From: Deltaproteobacteria bacterium
GTDB taxonomy: Bacteria; Myxococcota_A; Polyangia; Polyangiales; Houyiibacteriaceae
DNA: 64,000 nucleotides
NCBI GenBank assembly: GCA_017644045.1
Contig: JAEPMI010000008.1
Span: 372,001 to 436,000, forward strand
Reading direction: 5' to 3'
In this document: positions 8,514 to 17,345 of the stretch, one piece after another
Layout: each line of letters opens with the position of its first letter
Numbering within the stretch: position 1 is the stretch's first letter
The notes under the pieces: generated by a model
Told to the model about the DNA's origin: nothing
Database searches by the model: none
Seen by the model: only the letters and a program-made list of their open reading frames with translations
Made by a program: the position numbers and the translations under genes

Positions 8514-8551
8514 CCGGTTGAAGGTGCCGCTCCCAGCGGTCATCGTGCGGC

Positions 8552-9469
8552 GTGATCGACGCCATCAATGCGTTCGCCGCCGCGGCCGCGCTGGCGCTGG
8601 CCGTGCTCCTTGCCGGCGGGCTCGAGCTCGGGCTCGACGAAGCGACGGAGCACGCGACGGAGTCCATGGAGCCGGTGACGGACGCCACCGGCGTGGCCGT
8701 GCCCGTGCGCCGCTACGAGCGCATCGCGAGCGCGACCACCATCGGCGATCAGGTGCTCGATGGGATCCTCGAGCCCGAAAGGCTGATCGCGGTCACCGGC
8801 GAGAGCCAGCGGAACGCGCTCGAGCCATGGCGCCACGAGGGCAGGGCGGTCATCGAGGATCTGGAAGACCTCGAGACGCTCATCGCGCTGGATCCGGACC
8901 TGGTCGTGGTGGCGAACGTGGCCGAGGCACGGCGGGTGGCGCGGCTACGCGAGGCGGGCCTCGAGGTCTTCGACATCGGCGGCGATTCGGGTGCCGAAGC
9001 GCTGGGAACGATCACGCGGACCCTCGGTCGGCTGGTCGGGGCGCCCGAGCGGGCGGAGGCCATGGCCACGCGCTTCGAGCAGCGGATGGCCGCCGTGGCG
9101 GAGCCCGGCGCGTCGCGACCTGGCGCGCTCTACGTCGGCTCGTGGGGGAACCAGCTCTTCGGTGGCGCGACCGGCACCAGCTACCACGACGTCCTCGTCG
9201 CAGCCGGCCTGCGCGACGTCGCTGCGGAAGCGGGCCTCACGGGGTGGCCGACCTACGACGCGGAGCGGCTCCTGGTCATGGACCCGGAGTGGCTCGTGAT
9301 CCCCGCGTCGAATCGTGGCGCCTTCTGCGGCCGCGAGCGCTTCGCGAACCTCCGGGCGTGCCGGGAGGACCGCGTCGCCGCCATCGACGACGCGATCCTC
9401 GGGGACCCGGGCTACGGGATGCTCCCGGCGGCCGAGGCCCTCCACCGCCGGGTGTTCGGGGACGAGTAG
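8552..9469 (+). CDS. Periplasmic metal-chelate/cobalamin-type binding protein (BtuF/FepB fold)
   Basis: This 305-residue protein begins with GTG and a hydrophobic export signal. The body has the two-lobed helical-backbone pattern of class III substrate-binding proteins: RRYERIASATTIGDQVLDGI, ETLIALDPDLVVVAN, a long connecting helix (TITRTLGRLVGAPERAEAMATRFEQRM) and a second lobe with LYVGSWGNQLFGG. Such proteins deliver cobalamin, heme or ferric siderophores to an ABC importer. No permease or ATPase gene is next to it, so the ligand is unknown. Confidence 0.8.
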   Translation: MIDAINAFAAAAALALAVLLAGGLELGLDEATEHATESMEPVTDATGVAVPVRRYERIASATTIGDQVLDGILEPERLIAVTGESQRNALEPWRHEGRAVIEDLEDLETLIALDPDLVVVANVAEARRVARLREAGLEVFDIGGDSGAEALGTITRTLGRLVGAPERAEAMATRFEQRMAAVAEPGASRPGALYVGSWGNQLFGGATGTSYHDVLVAAGLRDVAAEAGLTGWPTYDAERLLVMDPEWLVIPASNRGAFCGRERFANLRACREDRVAAIDDAILGDPGYGMLPAAEALHRRVFGDE

Positions 9470-9472
9470 AAC

Positions 9473-9496
9473 GCTTCGATAAGTGCTCATCGAAGC
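9473..9496 (+). terminator. Intrinsic-terminator-like hairpin
   Basis: An 8-bp perfect stem (GCTTCGAT/ATCGAAGC) with an 8-base loop begins 3 bases after the stop of the binding-protein gene and is followed by CTTTCT. The position and trailing pyrimidines fit a factor-independent terminator. Confidence 0.5.
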
Positions 9497-9554
9497 CTTT
9501 CTCGCGCTTGCGGGAAACTTGGCCCGCTGGGGGCCGTTCCCGTAGTTCGATGGC

Positions 9555-10874
9555 ATGAGCGTAGGGCGAACGCGAGGGGCGAAGAACGCCATCAGTTGGC
9601 TGTGGCGGGGCGTGGGTCTCATCGTCGCGGGACTCGCGCTCGGCAGCTTCTTCGGCGCCGAGCGCGGCAGCGCGGACGGACCCAGAGAAGACGGAGCCGC
9701 CGCGCAGGCGAGGGCTTCCGACGCGCCGAGGCGCGCGCAGGCCCGGCGCAGCTCGATGCTCGAAGGCTTCGATCCGCGCTTCCACGTGCAGGAAGGCGAC
9801 CGCCGGATCTCCGAGCTGGAGAACGGCCGTCGCGCCATTCTCACGCTCGATCCGGGGCTGCAGGAGCACGTCGAGCGCGTCTTCGGTCGTTACGAGGTCC
9901 CCTACGGATCAGTGGTCGCGATCGAGCCGAGCACTGGTCGGGTGCTCGCGTACGTGAGCCACTCGAGCGCCGATCCCTCCGCGCCCGATCTCTGCCTCGA
10001 TCCGAGCGCGCCGACCGCGTCGGTCTTCAAGGTCGTCACCGGCTCCGCGCTCGTCGACGCCGGGATCGGTCCCGATACCCGCACCTGCTACACCGGCGGC
10101 GGCAGCCGCCTCACCGCGTGGCACCTCGAGGACCACCCCGACGAGGCCCGCTGCGTCACCCTGACGGAGGCGATGGGCCGCTCGGCCAACGCCGTCTTCG
10201 CGAAGCTCAGCGACCGCCACCTCGACGGTCCGACCCTCGCGCGCTTCGCATCCGCCTTCGGCTTCGGTCACGCGCTCCCCTTCGACGTGCCGACCCAGCC
10301 GAGCGCGATGGAGGTCCCCGAAGACCGCCTCGAGCGCGCCCGCACCGCCGCCGGCTTCTGGCACATGCACCTGAGCCCGCTCCACGGCGCCGCCATCGCC
10401 GCGACCATCGCGAACGATGGTCGCATGATGCGCCCCGCCATCGTCGAGCGCCTCGAGAACCCGGATGGCCGCGTGCTCATGCAGCACGAACCCGAGGTCT
10501 TCCGCGCCGTCCTCTCGCGCCGCACCGCGCGCAGCGTCGGCCAGATGATGCGCCACACGGTCGCCCACGGCACCGCGCGCAGCACCTTCTTCGACGAGCA
10601 CGGCAACGCCTTCCTCCCGGACATCGAGGTCGCCGGCAAGACCGGCACCCTCAGCGCCGAGCGCCCCTACCGCGGCTACACCTGGTTCGTCGGCTACGCG
10701 CCGGCGGACGACCCGCAGATCGCGGTCGCCTCGCTCATCGTCAACACGCCGCACTGGCGGATCAAGGCCGCCTACGCCGCGCGCGAAGCGCTGCGCTACT
10801 ACCTCGTCGAAGCCCCCCGCGAGCGCGCCGAAGCGGGAGCCGCCGCTGCCGCTGCGGCCGCCCCGGCGGAGTGA
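9555..10874 (+). CDS. Penicillin-binding transpeptidase (PBP2/FtsI-like), single TM
   Basis: This 439-residue protein has one N-terminal membrane segment (about 13-33) and a periplasmic serine transpeptidase domain. All three active-site motifs are visible: S156-V-F-K159, SAN near 210 and K361-T-G. Transpeptidases of this class cross-link peptidoglycan. There is no glycosyltransferase domain and the dimerisation region is short compared with FtsI or PBP2, so it resembles the compact D,D-transpeptidase-like proteins of myxobacteria. It ends in an Ala-rich tail. It stands alone, so its role in division, elongation or sporulation cannot be assigned. Confidence 0.9.
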   Translation: MSVGRTRGAKNAISWLWRGVGLIVAGLALGSFFGAERGSADGPREDGAAAQARASDAPRRAQARRSSMLEGFDPRFHVQEGDRRISELENGRRAILTLDPGLQEHVERVFGRYEVPYGSVVAIEPSTGRVLAYVSHSSADPSAPDLCLDPSAPTASVFKVVTGSALVDAGIGPDTRTCYTGGGSRLTAWHLEDHPDEARCVTLTEAMGRSANAVFAKLSDRHLDGPTLARFASAFGFGHALPFDVPTQPSAMEVPEDRLERARTAAGFWHMHLSPLHGAAIAATIANDGRMMRPAIVERLENPDGRVLMQHEPEVFRAVLSRRTARSVGQMMRHTVAHGTARSTFFDEHGNAFLPDIEVAGKTGTLSAERPYRGYTWFVGYAPADDPQIAVASLIVNTPHWRIKAAYAAREALRYYLVEAPRERAEAGAAAAAAAAPAE

Positions 10875-10878
10875 GCGA

Positions 10879-10904
10879 GCCGCCGCGGCGTTCACCGCGG
10901 CGGC
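10879..10904. terminator. Bidirectional hairpin between convergent genes
   Basis: A perfect 10-bp G+C stem (GCCGCCGCGG/CCGCGGCGGC) with a 6-base loop lies in the 37 bp between the stops of the transpeptidase gene and the VOC gene. There is no U-run, as is usual at such G+C content, but placement favours a shared terminator. Confidence 0.6.
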
Positions 10905-10911
10905 CACTCGG

Positions 10912-11709
10912 TCAGCTCTTCTTGCCTTCGGCGTAGAGCGCGAAGCCGGCGTTCTGCGGGTCGTCGCAGATGACGATCTTGTCGTCGCCGGGAATGCTCA
11001 TCGGGCCGAAGAGGATCTTGCCGCCGTTGCTCGTCACGCGCTTGGCGGCGGCGTCGATGTCGTCGACGTTGGCGTAGAAGAGCCAGTGCGGCGGGACGTT
11101 CATCTTGCCGGCCATGTTGCTCATGCCGCCCATGGACTGGCCCTCGGGGCCTCCCGCTCGCTGGTACATGCGGTACATCCCGTTCTCCGGGCCCATGTCC
11201 ATGTCGCTGGTGATGCTCCAGCCGAGCAGCTTCGAGTAGAACTCGAACGCGGCCTCGTAGTCGGTCGTGTTGAGCTCGGCCCAGCTGAAGTTGCCCAACG
11301 CGTTGCGCTCGATGGGCTCGCCCTGGTCGTCGCCGCTGGAGGAGAAGAGCGCGACGGCGGCGCCCTGCGGGTCGGCGATGGTGGCGAAGTGACCGATGCC
11401 GGGGATCTCGGTCGCGGGCATGCGCACCTGACCGCCGAGCTCCGTCACCTTCGCCAGGCTCGCCTCGAGGTCGTCGACGTGGATGTAGCCCAGCCAGTGT
11501 GGCGGGACGCCTTCGGGCATGCCCTCCGGCATCGGCATGACGCCGCCCACGGGCGCGCCGCCGACGGTGAACATGGTGTAGTCCATCGGGCCGTCCCACT
11601 CCTGGGTCCCCCAGCCGACGGTCTCGGTGTAATAGGCCTTCGCCGCGTCCACGTCCTTCGTGAAGAGGTCGTACCAGACGAAGGCTCCCTGCTTGCTCTG
11701 CTGGGCCAT
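10912..11709 (-). CDS. Double VOC (glyoxalase/dioxygenase-fold) protein
   Basis: The 265-residue protein contains two vicinal-oxygen-chelate modules, about 7-128 and 138-262. Each begins with a FxWxxL/AEL-type strand followed by AxxFYxxxxGW (AKAYYTETVGWG and AFEFYSKLLGWS). Each ends with a DPQGAxxALF or DPQNAGFALY strand. Such two-module proteins are common in actinobacteria and myxobacteria and are often annotated as glyoxalase/bleomycin-resistance family; their substrates are mostly unknown. A GAAAGGGGGG ribosome-binding region precedes the ATG. It is cytoplasmic with no signal peptide. Confidence 0.9.
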   Translation of the reverse strand: MAQQSKQGAFVWYDLFTKDVDAAKAYYTETVGWGTQEWDGPMDYTMFTVGGAPVGGVMPMPEGMPEGVPPHWLGYIHVDDLEASLAKVTELGGQVRMPATEIPGIGHFATIADPQGAAVALFSSSGDDQGEPIERNALGNFSWAELNTTDYEAAFEFYSKLLGWSITSDMDMGPENGMYRMYQRAGGPEGQSMGGMSNMAGKMNVPPHWLFYANVDDIDAAAKRVTSNGGKILFGPMSIPGDDKIVICDDPQNAGFALYAEGKKS

Positions 11710-11789
11710 CGGGCCCCCCTTTCTCCTGGCGCGTCGTGCGCGGAGGGACTCTACGACGGCCCCGTGACAATCGTCGACGGCGGCGAGGC

Positions 11790-12830
11790 TCAGCCCATCG
11801 CAGCGCGGGCGGTCTCGACGTCGATGAGGCCGTTCTTGACCAGGTCCTTCAGGGCCATCTCGAAGTTCTGCATGCCGTAGGGGTGCACGCCGCGCTCCAT
11901 GACGTCCTTGAGCGGGAGGTTGTTCTCCGGGGACTTGATGCTCTCGCGCGCGGTGCCGGTCATCACGAGCACCTCGACCGCGACGACCCGTCCCTGACCG
12001 TCGGCGCGGGGCAGGAGGCGCTGCGCGACGATGCCCTTGAGGTTGTCGCTGAGCCGCTCGCGGATCTCCTTGGGGTCGGAGCCGCTCGCCAGGTTGAGGA
12101 TACGACCGACCGTGCGCGCGACGTCGGGCGTGTGCAGCGTGGAGAGCACGAGGTGGCCCGTCTCGGCGGCCTTGAGCGCGATGTCCATCGTCTCCTCGTC
12201 ACGGATCTCACCGACGAGGATCACGTCCGGATCCTGACGCAGTGACGCGCGCAGGGCGGTGGCGAAGTCCGGCGTGTCGAGCCCGATCTCGCGTTGGGAG
12301 ACCGACGCCAGCTGGTCCGGGTGCATGTACTCGATCGGGTCTTCGATCGTGACGATGTGGACGCGGCGGTTGGTGTTGATGTGGTTCACCATCGCGGCCA
12401 GCGTGGTGCTCTTGCCGTTACCGGCAGCGCCGACGACCAGGATCATGCCGCGCTCGTTCTTGGCGAGCGCTTCGACGGACGCCGGCAGCCGGAGCTCCTG
12501 GAAGTTCGGGATGCGCAGCGGGATCGCACGGAGCGCGACGGCGAGGGTGCCGCGCTGTCGATAGACGTTGCAGCGATAGCGGCCGATGCCCGACGCGCCA
12601 TAGCTGGTGTCGTACTCCAGCAGGTCGTCGAGCGAGCCCTTGTAGCGGGAGCGCCGGAGGATCATCTCCGCGAGCCCGCGGGTCTGCTCGGGCTTGAGCT
12701 TGTCGCCCTGCAGGTAGTGGAGGTCTCCGTTCACGCGGAACGCCGGCGGTTGGCCGACCTTCAGGAGCACGTCACTCGCTTGGTACTGCTGCCCCTTCTT
12801 CAGGAGCGCCAGCAGCGTCGCTTCGTCCAT
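11790..12830 (-). CDS. pilT: PilT/PilU-family type IV pilus retraction ATPase
   Basis: This 346-residue secretion ATPase has an N-terminal PAS-like region and a RecA-like core. Walker A is GAAGNGKST (134-142), and the Walker B/Asp-box region reads DVILVGEIRDEETMD. The His box includes ETGHLVLSTLHT. PilT-type hexamers power pilus depolymerisation and twitching or gliding. The loop GAAGNGKS differs from the common GPTGSGKS but keeps the Gly-Lys-Ser core. Other pilus genes (pilS, pilC) are 50 kb away, so this may be one of several PilT paralogues; PilU is an alternative name. Confidence 0.9.
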   Translation of the reverse strand: MDEATLLALLKKGQQYQASDVLLKVGQPPAFRVNGDLHYLQGDKLKPEQTRGLAEMILRRSRYKGSLDDLLEYDTSYGASGIGRYRCNVYRQRGTLAVALRAIPLRIPNFQELRLPASVEALAKNERGMILVVGAAGNGKSTTLAAMVNHINTNRRVHIVTIEDPIEYMHPDQLASVSQREIGLDTPDFATALRASLRQDPDVILVGEIRDEETMDIALKAAETGHLVLSTLHTPDVARTVGRILNLASGSDPKEIRERLSDNLKGIVAQRLLPRADGQGRVVAVEVLVMTGTARESIKSPENNLPLKDVMERGVHPYGMQNFEMALKDLVKNGLIDVETARAAMG

Positions 12831-12915
12831 GGCGCCATCATACCTGGCAGGCGGGCCCTCGTGGGATGCCGCGAAGATGCGGCCTTGCGTGGGGCACGCT
12901 GTTACCGTGGGCGGG

Positions 12916-13806
12916 ATGGGCTCTCCGTCGACCCTGCGCCCCCTCGGTCTGTGCGTCTCGCTCCTGGCGAGCGCGTGCTCGATGCCCGCCTGCGGTGGCG
13001 CAGACGCACCTGCCGACCGGGGAACGCGCGCCCGCGCGCAGACCCGCGATCCCGAGCGGGCCACCACGAGCGGGACCGACGAGCCCGCCGAGCTCCCCAC
13101 CGGCGTCGAGCCGCCGCCGCCGGCGTCCGTGGTCCCCGACTTCGCGTCGGTCGAGGCGGCCGCCGGACCGACGGGCCGCGCGATCGCGGAGCTCGAGCCA
13201 GCCGAGTGTCGTGCGGCGCTGCGCGAGCTCGCCATTCCCCACCAGCGCAGCACCGACGAGCGTGCGCGGGGCGTGGTCGCGGTCCCCGTCGTCCCGACCG
13301 GTCCGGTCGGTGGCATCACGCTGACCTTCGAGGGGCGGCGCGCGCTCCACCGCGTGATGGACTGCCGACTCCTGCTCGCCATTCACGCCTGGGCACCACT
13401 CCTGCGTGCGGCGGGCGTGACCCACATCCGCCACCTGAGCGCCTTCCGACCAGGCGCGCGCGTTCGCGCCACCGGTCAGCCGAGCGGCCACTCCAAGGGG
13501 CTCGCGTTCGACCCGCGCTTCTTCGAGCGCCCGGGGCTCGAGACCCTCGACGTTCTCGAGGACTGGCAGCCGCGGGAGCGAGGCGAGCCGCCGTGCGGTC
13601 CGGAGCCAGAGGAAGGCCAGGCGCGCGCGCCGCTGCCGTCACCCGAAGAAGGACAGGAGGCCGGCGCCATCCTCCGCGGGATGGTCTGCGAGGCGATCCG
13701 CCGCGAGCTCTTCCAAGTGGTCGTCACGCCGCACCACGACGAAGCCCACGCCAACCACGTGCACGTCGAGGTCGTGCCCGGGGTGGACTGGAGCTGGAGC
13801 GGATGA
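12916..13806 (+). CDS. Extensin-like C-terminal domain lipoprotein
   Basis: This 296-residue exported protein has an N-terminal signal with lipobox-like cysteines (LLASAC, then SMPACGG). A Pro/Ala-rich spacer precedes the folded domain. The C-terminal half has SGHSKGLAFDPRFF and a late HANHVHVEV, matching the His/Asp pattern of the bacterial extensin-like family, which is related to zinc peptidases of the VanY/LAS type. A cell-wall or murein endopeptidase role is plausible but inferred. I chose the ATG at 12916 because upstream codons do not look like a signal peptide. Confidence 0.65.
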   Translation: MGSPSTLRPLGLCVSLLASACSMPACGGADAPADRGTRARAQTRDPERATTSGTDEPAELPTGVEPPPPASVVPDFASVEAAAGPTGRAIAELEPAECRAALRELAIPHQRSTDERARGVVAVPVVPTGPVGGITLTFEGRRALHRVMDCRLLLAIHAWAPLLRAAGVTHIRHLSAFRPGARVRATGQPSGHSKGLAFDPRFFERPGLETLDVLEDWQPRERGEPPCGPEPEEGQARAPLPSPEEGQEAGAILRGMVCEAIRRELFQVVVTPHHDEAHANHVHVEVVPGVDWSWSG

Positions 13807-13807
13807 G

Positions 13808-13841
13808 CGAGGACGCCGGCCTCTCGGGACCGGCGTCCTCG
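13808..13841. terminator. Bidirectional hairpin between convergent genes
   Basis: A perfect 12-bp stem (CGAGGACGCCGG/CCGGCGTCCTCG) with a 10-base loop fills most of the gap between the stops of the extensin-like gene and the VWA gene. It is a strong candidate for a shared terminator. Confidence 0.65.
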
Positions 13842-13845
13842 AACG

Positions 13846-15045
13846 CTACTCGGCCGGCCGGCCGTCCACCGACTCGACGATCAGCCGGGCCATGAGGTCG
13901 TTGAGGAACTCGACGTCGAACTCACCGACGGTCGGCTCGATGTGGTCGCCGCCGATGCCGCTGTCGTTGGTCAGGAAGACGTAGGTTCCACCGGTCAGGA
14001 TCCCGAGCGTGCGGAGCAGGACCTCGGTGGACTTCTGGATCCCCGAGCCGCTGACCGCGACCACGCGGACGCCTTGCGCCGCAGCGGCGCGCGTCGCGTC
14101 GCGGACGCGAGCGAGCTTGGCCTGGTCGGAGTGCGGCGGCGCGTCGAGCACCAAGAAGAGCAGCCGCGCCGTGGCGTCGTCGCTCCAGTCGTGGTTCGCG
14201 ACGGCGTCCTCGAGAGCCGCGTCGACCGCTTCGGGCCAATCGCCGCCGCCGTTCGCGCTCTCACCCGTGAGCTGCGCGACCGCGTCGTCCACGACCGGCG
14301 TGAAGGCGTTCGAGCTCACCACGTAGGCGTCGCCTTCGTCGCGATAGAAGTTCATCGAGACCCGCAGGTCGAAGCGCTGGCTCGCGTTCGCCCGGGCCCG
14401 GTCGATCACGTCCTCCAGCTCCGCCTGGATGTAGCGGAGCTCGTCGCCCATCGAGCCGGTGGTGTCGATCACGAACATCAGGTCGAGCGCTCGACGTGGG
14501 GCGAGCGAGCCGGTCAGGACCAGCTCCGTCGCCGTCGCGCTCGGCTCGATGGCCTGCGAGAGCGTCGCGGCGCCCGAGCGAACCGAGACCGTGTACGGAC
14601 CGGACGAGCCATCGTCCATCCCGGCGAAGAGCTCGGCCTCGCCCTGGACGTCGGTGCGGGCCTCCCACTCGGTCCGCCCGTCGCCGTCGAGCAGCGCCAC
14701 CTCGGCGTCCACGACGGGCGAGCCCGCCTCGGTCACCCGCACCGCGAAGCGTTCGCGGGTGTCGGCCCCCCAGGTCTCGTGGTCGGTGGCGAACTCGCCC
14801 TCCACGAGATCGCTCCAGCGCTCCCAGTCGTCGAGGTCACGCCACTCGCCCGCGGTCAGCTGACCCGCGGGGATCGGCTCGCCACAGGGGCCCGTGCATC
14901 CCTCGCCGCCGGGGTCACCCGGTCCGCCGCCTTCGCGCCCATCGTCGCCGAAAGAGCTCGGGATCCCATCCCCGCCGCCGTCGCCCCCATAGTCACCACA
15001 CGCCATCGTCCCAGCGATCGCGAGCGTCATCATCCATCGAAGCAT
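13846..15045 (-). CDS. VWA-domain lipoprotein
   Basis: This 399-residue protein has a lipobox (AGTMAC, Cys at 16) and then a Gly/Asp-rich linker. A carboxypeptidase-regulatory-like beta domain covers about 90-165 (ERFAVRVTEAGSPVVDAEVALLDGDG). A von Willebrand factor A domain covers about 185-390. The MIDAS motif is DTTGSMGDE near 192-200, the DTTGS variant of DxSxS. VWA lipoproteins act as adhesion or assembly platforms on the surface. The start is supported by GGAGGTG placed 5 bases upstream of ATG. The domain order is common in myxobacterial surface proteins. Confidence 0.88.
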   Translation of the reverse strand: MLRWMMTLAIAGTMACGDYGGDGGGDGIPSSFGDDGREGGGPGDPGGEGCTGPCGEPIPAGQLTAGEWRDLDDWERWSDLVEGEFATDHETWGADTRERFAVRVTEAGSPVVDAEVALLDGDGRTEWEARTDVQGEAELFAGMDDGSSGPYTVSVRSGAATLSQAIEPSATATELVLTGSLAPRRALDLMFVIDTTGSMGDELRYIQAELEDVIDRARANASQRFDLRVSMNFYRDEGDAYVVSSNAFTPVVDDAVAQLTGESANGGGDWPEAVDAALEDAVANHDWSDDATARLLFLVLDAPPHSDQAKLARVRDATRAAAAQGVRVVAVSGSGIQKSTEVLLRTLGILTGGTYVFLTNDSGIGGDHIEPTVGEFDVEFLNDLMARLIVESVDGRPAE

Positions 15046-15184
15046 CGAAGCACCTCCATGCCCTGGTGCTCTGCAACGGGCGTACCGCCCCTCAGAACCG
15101 GTTCGGGCGGTGAATGGCACAGGCTGGCGCGCGCGAGGAGCCTTCGAGCGCATCGGATGTCTCGGGAAGGCGTACGATCGGGGG

Positions 15185-16498
15185 GTGAGCGTTCGCTTCG
15201 ATCGAGAGCGGCTTCTCGGCAGCGTGAGTGGCAGAGATCGCGACCGTCGTGCGCGAGCGCTGGACCTGGCGGAGCGGGCGCTCGAGGCGATCGAGCCCGG
15301 CGCGGCCACACAGCGCGCGATCGAGAGGCTGGGGCCGCTCGACGGTGCGACGCTCTTCGCGTTCGGGAAAGCCGCGATCCCGATGGCGTGTGCGGCGGCG
15401 CGGTCGGTCGCGTTGGCGGGAGGCGTCGTGGTCGCGCCGCGGGTCGGGTCTCGGGGTTCGGCGTCGGAGACCGGCTCTCCACAGCCTTTCGTGCACGTGC
15501 ACGTGCACGAGGACGAGGACGTGCACGAGGAGGGACTGGGAGCGTTGGACGTGCGGTGGGGGAGCCACCCCGATCCGGCGGATGACGCGGTCGAGACCGG
15601 TCGGGCGGTGCTCGCCCGTGCGTCTGCGCTCGGGGCGGGCGATGCGGCGCTCTGTCTGGTGTCCGGGGGCGGGTCCGCGCTGCTCGAGCTCCCCGCGGGC
15701 ACGATCACGCTCGCCGAGCTCGTTCGGGTCACCCGCGAGCTGCGCGAGGGGGGCGCGAGCATCGACGAGCTCAACGCGGTCCGCCGCGTGCTCTCGCGGC
15801 TGAAGGGCGGTGGCTTGGCGGCGGCGATGGCGCCCGCTCGGATCCGGAACGTGATCGTGTCGGACGTCGCACCGCATTCGCCGAGCCTGGTCGCGTCCGG
15901 CCCGACCTGTCCTCCACCGGACGACGCGCCCGACCCACAGGCGGTGCTCGAGCGCTACGCCATCCCCTTGCCCGACTCGGTCCGCGCGCAGCTCGCCGTT
16001 CGGTCGCCAGCGCCGACGCTCGACGTATGCACCGAGGTGGCTGCCGACGTCTTCACGGCGCTCGCAGCCATGCGGGCGATGGAGCCGTCGCTCCGCGATC
16101 GCGAGGGCACCTTCGCCGGCGAGGCGCGCGAGCTCGGCGCGCGGATCGCCGCGGAGCGAGGGGAGGGCGGCTGGGTCTGGGGCGGCGAGACGACCGTGGC
16201 GCTCACCGGCGATGGCGTCGGCGGTCGCAACCAGGAGGTCGCCCTCGGAGCGCTCGCGGCGGGGTGGTCGCGCGGGCTCCTTCTCTGCTTCGGCACTGAC
16301 GGCATCGACGGAGCGAGCGACGCGGCTGGAGCGCTGATCGATGGCGCGGCCCAGAACGAGATGCGCCGCCGCGGGCTGGACCCGGCGGCGGCGCTGGCAG
16401 CGAACGATGCGACCCCCTTCTTCGACGCGATCGGTACGACCTTGCGGTGCGGTCCGACCGGAACGAACGTCGCGGACGTCGCGATCTACCTACCCTAG
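15185..16498 (+). CDS. Glycerate 2-kinase (MOFRL/GckA family) with repeat-encoded insert
   Basis: This cytoplasmic enzyme of about 437 residues phosphorylates glycerate. Family motifs are clear: FAFGKAAIPMA, CLVSGGGSALLELP, RLKGGGLA, and in the C-terminal MOFRL domain VGGRNQEVALGAL and FGTDGIDGASDAAGALID. Between the first Rossmann strands there is an unusual insert, VHVHVHEDEDVHEE (about residues 103-116), encoded by a hexanucleotide tract at 15490-15531 that also occurs between genes. The insert lies where the family normally has a short loop before GSHPDPA. GTG at 15185 is the likely start; an upstream ATG at 15110 is possible. Confidence 0.9.
   Translation: MSVRFDRERLLGSVSGRDRDRRARALDLAERALEAIEPGAATQRAIERLGPLDGATLFAFGKAAIPMACAAARSVALAGGVVVAPRVGSRGSASETGSPQPFVHVHVHEDEDVHEEGLGALDVRWGSHPDPADDAVETGRAVLARASALGAGDAALCLVSGGGSALLELPAGTITLAELVRVTRELREGGASIDELNAVRRVLSRLKGGGLAAAMAPARIRNVIVSDVAPHSPSLVASGPTCPPPDDAPDPQAVLERYAIPLPDSVRAQLAVRSPAPTLDVCTEVAADVFTALAAMRAMEPSLRDREGTFAGEARELGARIAAERGEGGWVWGGETTVALTGDGVGGRNQEVALGALAAGWSRGLLLCFGTDGIDGASDAAGALIDGAAQNEMRRRGLDPAAALAANDATPFFDAIGTTLRCGPTGTNVADVAIYLP
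15490..15531. repeat. In-frame GTGCAC/GAGGAC hexanucleotide tract
   Basis: Three GTGCAC-type units, two GAGGAC units and another GTGCAC unit follow one another inside the glycerate kinase gene. The reverse complement is nearly the same as the intergenic tract at 7079-7119. Because the unit is 6 bp, length changes keep the reading frame and simply add or remove Val-His or Glu-Asp pairs. Confidence 0.8.
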
Positions 16499-16520
16499 TT
16501 GGCTCAATCGCGTAGTCAGC

Positions 16521-17300
16521 TCAATCACGACGGCGGACGACGAAGGTGTCCATGCGCTCGTTGCGCTCGAACTCGCGGCGGTACGCCTCGGCCTCGCGGC
16601 CGGTCTCGAAGGGACCGATGCGGACGCGATGGAAGAGGCCGCGGCCCTCGATGTCGGCCTGCATGGTGAACGCATCGTGGCCACGGTCGCGGAGCGCGAC
16701 GGCGAAGGCCTCGGCCTCGCCCTCGTCGCGGTAGCTGGCGACCTGCAGCGTGTACTTCCCATCCATGCCGACGGTGCCACGCGGACCGCGTCGCTCCTCG
16801 GCCGGCAGCGCTGCCGCGACCATCGCGTCTCGCGTCGCGGTCTGCGCGAGCTCCTCGGCCTGGGGCGTCGCCAGGGCGGCGGCGGGCAGGGCCATGCTCG
16901 TGGGGCTGGGCGGGCGAACCTGATGGCCCACGAAGACCTGACCGTTCTGGAGTCGCTCGTGCTCGGCGGCGGCCGCCGCGAAGCTCGCTTCCACCTCGGG
17001 GCGCTCGTCGCCGCCCAGCGCCTCCGGGAACGCCAGCTCGGTGCGCTCCACTTCGATCGGTTCCGCCTCCGCGGCTTCGGCCTCGCGGGCGGCTTCGGCC
17101 AGCTCGCTCGCCTCGGCGAGCGCGGCCAGCGGGTCGTGGGCGGAGGCCTCGGCCTCACCGCCCCCCAGCAGCTGGGCCACGCCGTAGACCAGCCCACCGG
17201 TCACCAGGGTCGCCAGCAGGAAGACCGCCGCCGAGCGGCCCTGGCCATCCTGGGGGTCCTTCTCCTCGATCTGCTCGAGGTCACGCATCGCCGTATCCAT
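16521..17300 (-). CDS. SPOR-domain membrane protein
   Basis: The 259-residue protein has a short cytoplasmic N-terminus, one membrane helix (about 24-44) and a long Ala/Glu-rich periplasmic linker. A C-terminal SPOR domain follows (about 180-257, GKYTLQVASYRDEGEAEAFAVAL ... FHRVRIGPFETGREAEAYRREF). SPOR domains bind denuded peptidoglycan at division sites. The order TM-linker-SPOR resembles FtsN/DedD, so a division role is likely. A strong GGGAGG site precedes the ATG. The upstream region carries an inverted repeat over a predicted promoter. Confidence 0.9.
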   Translation of the reverse strand: MDTAMRDLEQIEEKDPQDGQGRSAAVFLLATLVTGGLVYGVAQLLGGGEAEASAHDPLAALAEASELAEAAREAEAAEAEPIEVERTELAFPEALGGDERPEVEASFAAAAAEHERLQNGQVFVGHQVRPPSPTSMALPAAALATPQAEELAQTATRDAMVAAALPAEERRGPRGTVGMDGKYTLQVASYRDEGEAEAFAVALRDRGHDAFTMQADIEGRGLFHRVRIGPFETGREAEAYRREFERNERMDTFVVRRRD

Positions 17301-17345
17301 CGATTCCTCCCGGCGGAACCCATCGCTCCAGGGCCCGCCGACATC

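Noticed and set aside
8514-8551. Cobalamin riboswitch before the BtuF-like gene
   Set aside because: The gap is only 38 bp, too short for the aptamer, and no conserved box is visible.
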